NCBI GenBank assembly: GCA_036381835.1
Contig: DASVCA010000005.1
Location: 1-11,692, forward strand
Origin: DASULK01 sp036381835
Lineage (GTDB): Bacteria > Actinomycetota > Actinomycetes > Mycobacteriales > Micromonosporaceae
Direction: 5' to 3'
DNA: 11,692 nucleotides
The notes beneath the pieces are model-generated. The model saw nothing but the letters and a program-made list of their open reading frames with translations. It was not told the DNA's origin and did not search any database. Position numbers and translations under genes: made by a program. Shown piece after piece: positions 6,642 through 11,692 of this stretch (its first letter is position 1; every line of letters starts with the position of its first letter).

Positions 6642-7691
6642 CTATATCCATCCTCTCTTCGCGGCGTACATCCCGAGGGCGAATCGCGAGGCGGCCTCGG
6701 TGCGTTCGCTGAGCTCGGCGATGACGCGCCGGACCGTGCGCACGGAGGTGCCGAGCGCCCGGGCGATGGCGTCGTCCTTCGCGCCGGTGGCGAGCAGCCG
6801 CAGCACCGACTGTTCGACCGGCGTGCAGTCGCGGGTGTCGGGGTTGGCATGCGACAGCGGCCGGGCGGTCTGCCAGTACGCCTCGAACAGTGCGGTAAGT
6901 GCTGTCAGGATGCTGGCGTGCCGGACCACCAACGCGCCTTCGCTGTCCTTACCGGGAAGCCGTGGAATGACTGCCACTTCGCCGTCCACCACGATGAACC
7001 GCATCGGTAGCTCGGGTACCAGCCGGATCTCGGCACCCGCTTCGACGAGTTCCCAGGCGAAGTCGAGGGCGGCCTCCTCCATGGCGAGCTGTTCGCAGTG
7101 GATGGTACGCATCCGCACGCCGCGGTGCAGGCCGGCAAGGTCGAGCGGGCGACTGGCGGCCCGCGTCGCCGCCGGATTGAACGCCGATGGGCTGAACGAG
7201 ATGACTTCCTTCTGCGCCTGGCTGGCGAGTTCCTCCAAGCGGCGACGGACCGAGGGCAGTCCGACGATCTCTTCGCCGAGCCATAGATCTTCGCTTTCGT
7301 CGGCGGAGCGCAGCGCATAGCGCTTCAGTATGGCCGAGAAGGAACTCAGGCTCTCCTTCAGGAACAACTCGCGCTGCTCCAGCAGTTTCCTCTCCCGTGC
7401 GATCAGTTGTTGCAGGGCGACAATCGGACTGACCGCAACCCATGAGCCGTATTCATTCTGCTGGTATTTCAGCAGCGCCATGTCCGCAAGTCTGTCGAGG
7501 ATATGGCGGGCAGATTCCACCGAGCACTTCAGGCGTGCCGCGAACTGAAGAATGTCGAGGCCGGGTTCGCGAAGAAGAAGGGCGTAAGCCGCGGTGACCA
7601 AATTATCCGTCGAGGTCTCGCTCGTGTCGTAGGTTCGGCTGAATGAAATATCACCTACGTCGATGACGGTATCTGTTGGGCGCTGGTTCAT
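6642..7691 (-). CDS. TrmB-like/LuxR-type transcriptional regulator (N-terminal winged helix plus C-terminal LuxR HTH)
   Basis: This is a 349-residue DNA-binding protein of a kind common in actinomycete metabolite clusters. An N-terminal winged-helix-like segment (30-85, with EPGLDILQFAARLKCSVESA) is followed by a helical linker with charged coiled-coil character (90-125). Next comes a middle region resembling the TrmB/phospholipase D-like sensor (145-275, EVISFSPS and RMRTIHCE). The C-terminus is a LuxR-family HTH (290-345, CTPVEQSVLRLLATGAKDDAIARALG and SVRTVRRVIAELSERT). No receiver domain or ATP-binding motif is seen, so it is neither an NarL-type response regulator nor a LAL protein. It lies upstream of and co-directional with the PLP/lyase/ATP-grasp genes (gap ~100 bases), so it is a likely cluster-situated regulator. 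The ATG is followed by an AT-richer N-terminal coding stretch than its neighbours. A TTGACA lies ~60 bases upstream. The ligand, if any, is unknown. Confidence 0.88.
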   Translation of the reverse strand: MNQRPTDTVIDVGDISFSRTYDTSETSTDNLVTAAYALLLREPGLDILQFAARLKCSVESARHILDRLADMALLKYQQNEYGSWVAVSPIVALQQLIARERKLLEQRELFLKESLSSFSAILKRYALRSADESEDLWLGEEIVGLPSVRRRLEELASQAQKEVISFSPSAFNPAATRAASRPLDLAGLHRGVRMRTIHCEQLAMEEAALDFAWELVEAGAEIRLVPELPMRFIVVDGEVAVIPRLPGKDSEGALVVRHASILTALTALFEAYWQTARPLSHANPDTRDCTPVEQSVLRLLATGAKDDAIARALGTSVRTVRRVIAELSERTEAASRFALGMYAAKRGWI

Positions 7692-7729
7692 GTTACCCCA
7701 CAGTTGGTGCTCCAGGTTCAGATCAAACA

Positions 7730-7758
7730 GGGTCAGCGATAGCTGAAGGGGATGTCAA
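7730..7758 (-). promoter_or_regulatory. Candidate promoter of the LuxR-type regulator
   Basis: On the reverse strand TTGACA (7753-7758) is followed after 17 bases by TGACCC (7730-7735). The -35 is a perfect match and the -10 is poor. The implied start of transcription gives a leader of about 30 bases before the ATG at 7691, which is plausible. Confidence 0.35.
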
Positions 7759-8030
7759 TATCTGTCGCCATGCCGACGGTAGATGGGCAGGGCAACCGGG
7801 CCATGACCTGCGACGGCGTGATCGATCCGGGCCGGCATGATCAACGCGTGGCCGCGTCCGGTGTACCGCTACTCGCCACGGTCCGCGACGGGACCGATCC
7901 TCAGCGCCGGGCGCACGGTCGGCCGGGGCGGTCGGTGTGCCGCCGCCTGAGCGCGAGACGCGGCGGGCCGGCGCCGGAGGCGGGGCCGTGGCGGGGTGTC
8001 AGCGTGTCGGCGCTGGCCCGTCGGCACGAA

Positions 8031-8062
8031 GCCGACTCGGCTCGGCGGCGAGCCGACTTGGC
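8031..8062. repeat. Long imperfect inverted repeat (14-base arms, 4-base loop)
   Basis: GCCGACTCGGCTCG (8031-8044), loop GCGG, CGAGCCGACTTGGC (8049-8062) pair at 12 of 14 positions, with the seven base pairs next to the loop perfect. It sits in the non-coding region ~60 bases before the candidate promoter of the micro-ORF unit. It may be a regulator site, an RNA hairpin or a terminator stem without a T tract. Confidence 0.5.
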
Positions 8063-8119
8063 AGCATGATGACATGGCAGTTCCTCCGCATCCCGGATCG
8101 CTGCTATCGCCGGTCCACT

Positions 8120-8149
8120 TTGGCACCCTCGGACTACGCGTCGTTCGAT
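8120..8149 (+). promoter_or_regulatory. Candidate promoter of the micro-ORF/Crp unit
   Basis: TTGGCA (8120-8125) and TTCGAT (8144-8149) are spaced by 18 bases and resemble vegetative -35/-10 boxes. Transcription would begin near 8156, just before the AGGGAGG ribosome binding site of the first small ORF. Confidence 0.35.
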
Positions 8150-8163
8150 CCATTTACGAGCCG

Positions 8164-8170
8164 AGGGAGG
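8164..8170 (+). promoter_or_regulatory. Ribosome binding site AGGGAGG for the 39-residue ORF
   Basis: This strong Shine-Dalgarno match lies 4 bases before GTG 8175. It is the main reason to take the tiny ORF seriously, because no other start codon lies at a suitable distance. Confidence 0.55.
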
Positions 8171-8174
8171 CATC

Positions 8175-8294
8175 GTGAAGATCTTTTTCGCTGCCTATCT
8201 GATCCGCTTCTGGCGGCACGTGACCGGGGTGCGCGCGATCTTGCGGCCCGGTGGCTGGGAATGGGGCATGATCATCGCGGTGCGCGCCATTTAA
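8175..8294 (+). CDS. Small cationic, Trp-containing peptide (39 residues), unknown function
   Basis: This unrecognised short ORF runs from GTG to TAA. Support: AGGGAGG 4 bases upstream, third-position G/C of about 85% against about 49% at the second position (a true coding pattern for this genome type), and a next gene starting 7 bases after its stop. The peptide begins MKIFFAAYLIRFWRHVTG, continues with a Gly/Trp segment (PGGWEWG) and ends in MIIAVRAI. It has no Cys, one Glu and about seven basic residues, so it is hydrophobic and positively charged and could lie on or in the membrane. It has no clear signal-peptidase site. Options are a small regulatory or signalling peptide, a precursor peptide, a membrane microprotein or a translational leader. 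It heads the unit that ends with a Crp-type regulator. Confidence 0.5.
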   Translation: MKIFFAAYLIRFWRHVTGVRAILRPGGWEWGMIIAVRAI

Positions 8295-8301
8295 TCGAAG
8301 T

Positions 8302-8607
8302 ATGTACGCCGTGGAGATGTGTTTTCTTACGGCTGGCCACGGCATTGCACCTTCTCAGGAAGTCCTGGCGGCGAGCGCTCGTAGAAACGCGACCGATCTG
8401 ACGATAAAGATCGAGCATCTGCGGGTCAGTAAAGCTCGACGCGAGTTTTTCCTCGTCGCCTTCATTTCTGCGTCGGGTATGGGACACGCTCGCCGAGCGG
8501 CCCGGCTGCTCGGCGCGATGATGACTGCGGATATCCGTCAGATCCACCTGTTCAGCGTCCGCGTCTGGCAGGACCCGAGACTCAACGGAGAGGAGCAAGT
8601 GCATTGA
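8302..8607 (+). CDS. Small hypothetical protein (101 residues), possible ferredoxin-like alpha/beta fold
   Basis: I do not recognise this protein. It reads like a compact beta-alpha-beta-beta-alpha-beta domain: strand YAVEMCFLT (2-10), helix SQEVLAASARRN (18-29), paired strands around KIEHLRVS and EFFLVAFISA (36-57), helix GHARRAARLLGAMM (61-74), and strand IRQIHLFSVRVW (78-89). That would be a ferredoxin-like fold, which is inference. Third-position G/C is only about 67%, lower than the neighbouring enzymes, and the ribosome binding site at ATG 8302 is weak, so it may rely on coupling to the 39-residue ORF ending 7 bases before. Its own 3' end carries AGGAG, and its TGA overlaps the TTG of the next small ORF. 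No catalytic motif is visible. Confidence 0.5.
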   Translation: MYAVEMCFLTAGHGIAPSQEVLAASARRNATDLTIKIEHLRVSKARREFFLVAFISASGMGHARRAARLLGAMMTADIRQIHLFSVRVWQDPRLNGEEQVH

Positions 8608-8678
8608 ACGCATACGTAGGCAGGCCGAAGGGGGGCGCCGAGCTCGCCGTCAGCCCGGTTCCCAGGGGTGGCCGATGA
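8604..8678 (+). CDS. Possible 24-residue leader or coupling peptide ahead of the Crp-type gene
   Basis: A TTG start overlaps the TGA of the 101-residue ORF (TTGA) and its own TGA overlaps the ATG of the Crp-type gene (ATGA). AGGAG lies 8 bases before the TTG at 8591-8595, inside the previous ORF, and has no better start codon to serve. The peptide begins MNAYVGRPKGG and ends in VPRGGR; it is basic, without Cys or a hydrophobic core. It may carry ribosomes into the regulator gene instead of making a functional product. It could also be chance. Confidence 0.35.
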   Translation: MNAYVGRPKGGAELAVSPVPRGGR

Positions 8679-9454
8679 TCGCGGAGCAACCCCGGATTCA
8701 GTTCGGCGATAGCATCCGCCGGCTCATTCAGACGGAGATGCTCGGGGCATCGACATTGCGACTCGGTCGGCGGGATGTGGCGTACAGCTGTCTGGACGAC
8801 GATCGGAGCGTGTATCTGGTCGAGCACGGCCAGATCAAGGCGGTGGCCCCCGCCCGAAACGGCAAGGAGTGCCTGTTCGCCATATACACCGCCGGAGACG
8901 TGTTCGGCGAGCAGTGCCTGATCGGTGGTGCTCGGATGGAGACCGCCATCGCCATGGCCCCGACCGTCCTCAAGCGGCTGTCGAGCACCCGGCTGCTTGC
9001 CGCACTCGGCGATGCCGGACTACGCGCCGAGTTCGTCCGCTTCTTGACGTATCGGCTCGCCGAGCAGCAGCGGTTCATCACGGAGCTGATCACCGCGGAC
9101 GGCGAATACCGGCTGGCGGCAATTCTGCTGTACCTGGCACGCAAACTCGGTAAACGAGACGGCCACCTGCTGCGCATCGAAGGTCGGATAACGCAGGAGG
9201 AGCTGTCCGGCATGGTGGGCACCACGCGCTCCCGGGTGGGCTATTTCCTGAAGCGGTTCTGCCAAGCCGGGTTGATCGCCCGATCCGGCAACTGCTTTCT
9301 GATCGTCAACGAGCCCCGGCTCTACAACTTCCTGATGCGCGAGCCCGTGCTCCCCCAGATGGGAAGACATTCCGTGCTCCGGTACCGGCCGACCGTCTCG
9401 GTCGATCACGACAGGTTGCGACAGCCGGCCCGGATGGTTTCGGCAGCCGGATGA
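8675..9454 (+). CDS. Crp/Fnr-family transcriptional regulator
   Basis: This 259-residue protein has the two Crp/Fnr domains. The N-terminal cyclic-nucleotide-binding-like barrel (about 25-110) includes VYLVEHGQIKAVAPARNGKE (46-65) and GDVFGEQCLIGG (74-85), followed by RMETAIA where Crp has its phosphate-binding RxA. The long dimer helix (112-140) follows. The C-terminal winged helix (160-212) contains ITQEELSGMVGTTRSRVGYF (172-191), the usual IxxxDLAxxxGxxRxTV recognition segment. The phosphate-binding cassette is degenerate and there is no Fnr-type Cys cluster (Cys39, 66, 81, 196 and 207 are scattered), so the effector is unknown. A ~45-residue tail follows the HTH. The start overlaps the preceding 24-residue ORF (ATGA), with GGGGTGG just upstream. 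Position and orientation suggest control of the divergent cluster. Confidence 0.9.
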   Translation: MIAEQPRIQFGDSIRRLIQTEMLGASTLRLGRRDVAYSCLDDDRSVYLVEHGQIKAVAPARNGKECLFAIYTAGDVFGEQCLIGGARMETAIAMAPTVLKRLSSTRLLAALGDAGLRAEFVRFLTYRLAEQQRFITELITADGEYRLAAILLYLARKLGKRDGHLLRIEGRITQEELSGMVGTTRSRVGYFLKRFCQAGLIARSGNCFLIVNEPRLYNFLMREPVLPQMGRHSVLRYRPTVSVDHDRLRQPARMVSAAG

Positions 9455-9476
9455 CCTTCCGCAGTAGGGTGAGCGG

Positions 9477-10577
9477 GTGAGCGCGCGAACACCGATCGTG
9501 AGTCGAGCGCAGGTGTTGTCGTATCGGATCAACGCTCAGCAGTTGCATCGAGTGGACGTACCGGCGGATCAACTCGCGGTGCTCGACATCGGGGTGCAGG
9601 ACACACCGTACGGGTCCGCCCGGCAGGCGCTCGCCGTTCGCACCTCATGTGCGGTGGAGGATGCCGCGCTGCGGTTGGTGTGGTCCGTTCGGGGGGCGCC
9701 GCACCTGCACCGATCCTCCGATCTGCCGTCGCTGGTCGCCGCGTTGTGGCCGTTCGACGACGCGGATGCCGCGGTCCGGATGTCCAGCGGCCAGATCAAG
9801 GACGGAGCCCGGTTGGGTCTCGCGGCGTTCGAACAGACCGCCCGCGCGCTGCGGGAGGTCGTGCGTCGACCGATGACCAAGGGGGAGGTGAGCGCGGCGG
9901 TCAGCGCCCGGGTGGACCCCGCACTCACCTTTGACTGTCGTCCCTGCCAGGCCCGGCACATCTCCGGCAACCTGCTTCAGCAGGCCGGGCTCGCCGGCGG
10001 GGTGGAACTGCGGGTGGCGGGCAGGACCACCGGGCTCGCACCGCTGCGCGAGCCGGTACGGCCGCCCACCGCATGCCGGGGCGTGACGGGCCTGATTCTG
10101 GCGTACCTCCGGTTGCTCGGACCCGCGACACCGGCCGAGGTGGCGAAGTTCCTCGGCACCACACCGGCCCACCTGCGGGCCCGATGGCCGAAGGACCTGG
10201 CCGAGGTACGGGTGGAGGGCAGACGAGCCTGGTTGCCGGTGGACCGCCTCGACTCGTTGCAGACGGCGGAACCGGCCTCGATCGTCCGTCTCCTACCGCC
10301 GGGCGACCCTTTCCTGCAGGCGCGCGACCGGCAGCTGGTGGTGCCGGACCGCAGCCGCCAGTCGCAGGTGTGGCGCGCCCTCGCGAACCCCGGGGTGCTG
10401 CTGGTCGACGGCGAGATCGCCGGTATCTGGCGGTCCCGGACGAGTGGGACGAAAGCGGTGGTATCCGTCACGGCCTTCGACCGTCTATCGCCCCGGGTGC
10501 GGTCCGCGGTGTCGGAGGAGACGGAGCGGATGGCGGCGGCCAAGGGGCTGGCCGCGGCGGATGTCAGCTTCGGCTGA
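9477..10577 (+). CDS. Winged-helix DNA-binding protein, HTH_42 / AlkZ-YcaQ-like superfamily
   Basis: This 366-residue protein matches the actinobacterial group annotated as winged helix DNA-binding domain-containing protein, related to AlkZ/YcaQ DNA glycosylases. Visible landmarks: LAVLDIGVQDTPYGSARQAL (33-52), where glycosylases carry a QxQ or QxD motif; SVRGAPHLHRSSDLP (70-84); a winged helix at 206-254 (LGPATPAEVAKFLGTTPAHL); LLPPGDPFLQARDRQLVVPD (272-291); and GVLLVDGEIAGIWR (306-319). Here the catalytic motif position reads QDT, so glycosylase activity is doubtful. The GTG start 22 bases after the Crp gene has AGGGTGAG upstream. It may be co-transcribed with the regulator. It could be DNA repair or self-protection, or simply the edge of the conserved flank. 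It ends in a UUCG hairpin and faces ctaF. Confidence 0.82.
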   Translation: MSARTPIVSRAQVLSYRINAQQLHRVDVPADQLAVLDIGVQDTPYGSARQALAVRTSCAVEDAALRLVWSVRGAPHLHRSSDLPSLVAALWPFDDADAAVRMSSGQIKDGARLGLAAFEQTARALREVVRRPMTKGEVSAAVSARVDPALTFDCRPCQARHISGNLLQQAGLAGGVELRVAGRTTGLAPLREPVRPPTACRGVTGLILAYLRLLGPATPAEVAKFLGTTPAHLRARWPKDLAEVRVEGRRAWLPVDRLDSLQTAEPASIVRLLPPGDPFLQARDRQLVVPDRSRQSQVWRALANPGVLLVDGEIAGIWRSRTSGTKAVVSVTAFDRLSPRVRSAVSEETERMAAAKGLAAADVSFG

Positions 10578-10599
10578 GCGCGACTCGGTCAGTCGAGTC
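10564..10599. terminator. Two adjacent hairpins between convergent genes
   Basis: TCAGC-TTCG-GCTGA (10564-10577) ends exactly on the stop codon of the winged-helix gene and has the very stable C(UUCG)G loop. GACTCG-GTCAGT-CGAGTC (10582-10599) covers the stop of ctaF on the other strand. Neither has a T tract. Only 11 bases separate the two genes, so these stems are the best candidates for stopping transcription from both sides. Confidence 0.4.
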
Positions 10600-11008
10600 C
10601 GCGTCGGGTCCCGGTGTAGTACTCGAAGGTAAGCCCACCGGCGGTCAACAGGAGGGCGACTCCGGCCGCCACCGCCAGCCACCACAGCTCGAGCGCGAGC
10701 CCCAGGCCGATGACCGTGCCGGACAGCGCGATGCCGAACGGCCAGTAGCTGCCCGGAGCGAAGAACCCGACGTCACCGGTTCCCTCGGCGATCTCCGCGT
10801 CGCCGCGGTCCTCCGGTCGGTCCGGGATTCGGTTGGCGACCAAACCGAAGTAGAGGCCGATCATGGCGGCCAGCCCGCCGGCGAGCATCAACGCCATGGT
10901 CCCGGCCCAGTCGACCCTTGACAACTTGTCGGTGCCCCACGCGTAGGTGCCGGAGAGCAGCAGCAGGGCACCGGCGACGATGTAGAAGATGCGGGACTCG
11001 ATACGCAC
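10589..11008 (-). CDS. ctaF: Cytochrome c oxidase subunit IV, actinobacterial type
   Basis: This 139-residue membrane protein has the layout of actinobacterial aa3-oxidase subunit IV: an N-terminal pair of membrane helices (about 6-25 and 36-59), a polar loop with NRIPDRPEDRGDAEI and GDVGFFAPGSYWP, then two more helices (about 90-128) ending in LTFEYYTG. The RPED...AEI...GFF.P.S.WP pattern is the family hallmark, as in the mycobacterial protein. It supports the bcc-aa3 supercomplex of the respiratory chain. I take GTG 11008 as start because it gives MRIESRIF, matching relatives. TTG 11011 one codon earlier is also open. It lies 12 bases after the preceding membrane-protein gene, so the two are probably one operon. 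Subunits I and II are not in the window. This marks the right flank as core metabolism. Confidence 0.92.
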   Translation of the reverse strand: MRIESRIFYIVAGALLLLSGTYAWGTDKLSRVDWAGTMALMLAGGLAAMIGLYFGLVANRIPDRPEDRGDAEIAEGTGDVGFFAPGSYWPFGIALSGTVIGLGLALELWWLAVAAGVALLLTAGGLTFEYYTGTRRGLD

Positions 11009-11020
11009 CAACTCTTACTA

Positions 11021-11494
11021 TCAGCCCGGATTGCCCCGTAGCTGATACTTGCGGGAAGTCAGCCAGGCCAGCATGAGGCCGGCGGCGAGCCCGGCCACGA
11101 AGTGCGCCGACCAGGCGACGCCGGGGGTGAACCGGGTCGCCGCCACCGGATCCAACGCCTCCCACAGCAGGTAGTGTCCGATGACCCAGATGATGTTGGC
11201 GTAGATGACCGCTGCGGCGATCGCCACCAGCACGTTCATCCCCACCAGCAGGGCTATGGCCGCGAACGGCGCGAGCGCCAGCGCGCCGACGACGGCCAAC
11301 GTGACCAGACCCAGCACGGCGGAGCCGAGGTGGAACTCGCCGTCGATCGGCGCGTCCCGCCATACCGTGTGCGCCACCAGATTCAGCGGGTACCAGGCCG
11401 TCTTGTCCCCGAGACCGAACCAGATCATCGAGAACAGTGCGAAGGCCAGCCCGCCGATCACACCGGCGATCCCTACCCGAAGTACGGTCCGCAC
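11021..11494 (-). CDS. Hypothetical membrane protein with four predicted helices
   Basis: This 157-residue protein has hydrophobic stretches at about 6-26, 58-83, 86-110 and 126-146, and a polar loop around residues 28-56 (GDKTAWYPLN, WRDAPIDGEFHLG). I do not recognise the family. The GTG start has GGAAGGGG 6 bases upstream. It ends 12 bases before ctaF on the same strand, so a link with oxidase assembly or simple co-expression is possible. His55, His107 and His131 lie at helix ends and could matter, but I see no heme or copper motif that would prove it. Confidence 0.85.
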   Translation of the reverse strand: MRTVLRVGIAGVIGGLAFALFSMIWFGLGDKTAWYPLNLVAHTVWRDAPIDGEFHLGSAVLGLVTLAVVGALALAPFAAIALLVGMNVLVAIAAAVIYANIIWVIGHYLLWEALDPVAATRFTPGVAWSAHFVAGLAAGLMLAWLTSRKYQLRGNPG

Positions 11495-11602
11495 CGGCAG
11501 CCCCTTCCATCTCCGGCTTCACCGCGCCGTACCCCGGCGATGGCGGGCCAAACCCCCGGTGCGCCCCGCGGTCGCGCGCGACGGCGGCGGACATCCCTCC
11601 GG

Positions 11603-11692
11603 TCAGTCGAACGAGACGTGGTCGTAGCCGAACGCCTCCGCCATCTCGTGCCGGCGGGCCTTGAGCAGGGTGAGCTGTCGTGCCAGGCTCCC
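11603..11692 (-). CDS. C-terminal 29 codons of an unidentified protein
   Basis: The frame is open on the reverse strand from the window edge to a TGA at 11603-11605. It reads LARQLTLLKARRHEMAEAFG then YDHVSFD, a charged helix followed by a short tail. The open frame and high third-position G/C suggest a real gene end, but 29 residues do not identify a family. It precedes the membrane-protein gene by 108 bases on the same strand. That gap holds no clear site except the palindrome GTCGCGCGCGAC (11571-11582), which may be chance in such GC-rich DNA. Confidence 0.5.
   Translation of the reverse strand, partial: GSLARQLTLLKARRHEMAEAFGYDHVSFD

Larger units (their letters stand above)
7692..8174. 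other. Divergent intergenic control region (~480 bases) without a convincing gene
   Basis: It separates the reverse-strand regulator from the forward micro-ORF/Crp unit. Open frames here (for example 7752-8069 and 7937-8401) are Arg/Gly/Pro-rich, lack ribosome binding sites and look like high-GC noise. It holds candidate promoters at both ends and one long hairpin (8031-8062). I see no tRNA, transposon end or CRISPR repeats. Confidence 0.6.

Noticed and set aside
7752..8069. 105-codon forward ORF in the divergent region
   Set aside because: No ribosome binding site, Arg/Gly-rich with no fold-like pattern, and it covers the candidate regulator promoter.
8074..8178. 34-codon ORF whose stop overlaps the GTG of the 39-residue ORF
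   Set aside because: The GTGA overlap is tempting, but third-position G/C is only ~61%, there is no ribosome binding site, and the best promoter lies inside it.
11571..11582. Perfect 12-base palindrome GTCGCGCGCGAC
   Set aside because: Made only of GC-rich alternating bases in very GC-rich DNA, likely chance, with no flanking promoter pattern.
10773..11594. 273-codon reverse ORF across ctaF and the membrane-protein gene
   Set aside because: Frame shadow: the two genes in the other frame have clear membrane helices and a family match.
1..11692. tRNA/rRNA genes, CRISPR arrays, transposons or attachment sites
   Set aside because: No spaced direct repeats, transposase-like ORF, terminal inverted repeats or tRNA-like sequence were seen by eye on either strand.

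Overview
The window is high-GC DNA with strong G/C preference at third codon positions, GTG/TTG starts and an actinobacterial-type cytochrome c oxidase subunit IV gene, so it comes from an actinomycete. A Micromonosporaceae-like host is a guess. It looks like most of a small specialised-metabolite locus, with a more housekeeping-like flank on the right.

Layout: (a) 1-252, the 3' end of an oligopeptide/nickel-type ABC transporter ATPase. (b) 306-2775, forward: a protein of unknown function built from two copies of one domain, then a stand-alone adenylate-forming (acyl/aryl-CoA synthetase-like) enzyme. (c) 2777-7691, reverse: a LuxR-type regulator with an extra N-terminal winged helix, a cysteine synthase-like PLP enzyme, an argininosuccinate lyase-like enzyme and an ATP-grasp ligase. 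The last three genes overlap end to start (4 and 14 nt), so they are surely one operon. Groups b and c converge with a 1-nt gap, beside a perfect 11-bp-stem hairpin. (d) 7692-8174, a non-coding divergent control region with a long imperfect hairpin. (e) 8175-9454, forward: a chain of very small ORFs (39, 101 and 24 residues) leading by overlapping stop/start codons into a Crp/Fnr-type regulator. (f) 9477-10577, a winged-helix protein of the HTH_42/AlkZ-like superfamily. (g) 10589-11692, reverse: cytochrome c oxidase subunit IV (ctaF), a four-helix membrane protein, and the last 29 codons of an unidentified gene.

Working hypothesis (inference): the PLP enzyme makes a C-N bond by beta-substitution on an activated serine, with aspartate as the nitrogen donor. 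The lyase then expels fumarate to leave a new amine such as 2,3-diaminopropionate, and the ATP-grasp enzyme joins it to a carboxylate. The adenylating enzyme supplies an activated acid. The duplicated protein has no assigned role. The ABC transporter could move the product, and the TrmB/LuxR-like and Crp-like proteins are the likely local regulators. The least explained part is the micro-ORF cassette in front of the Crp-type regulator.
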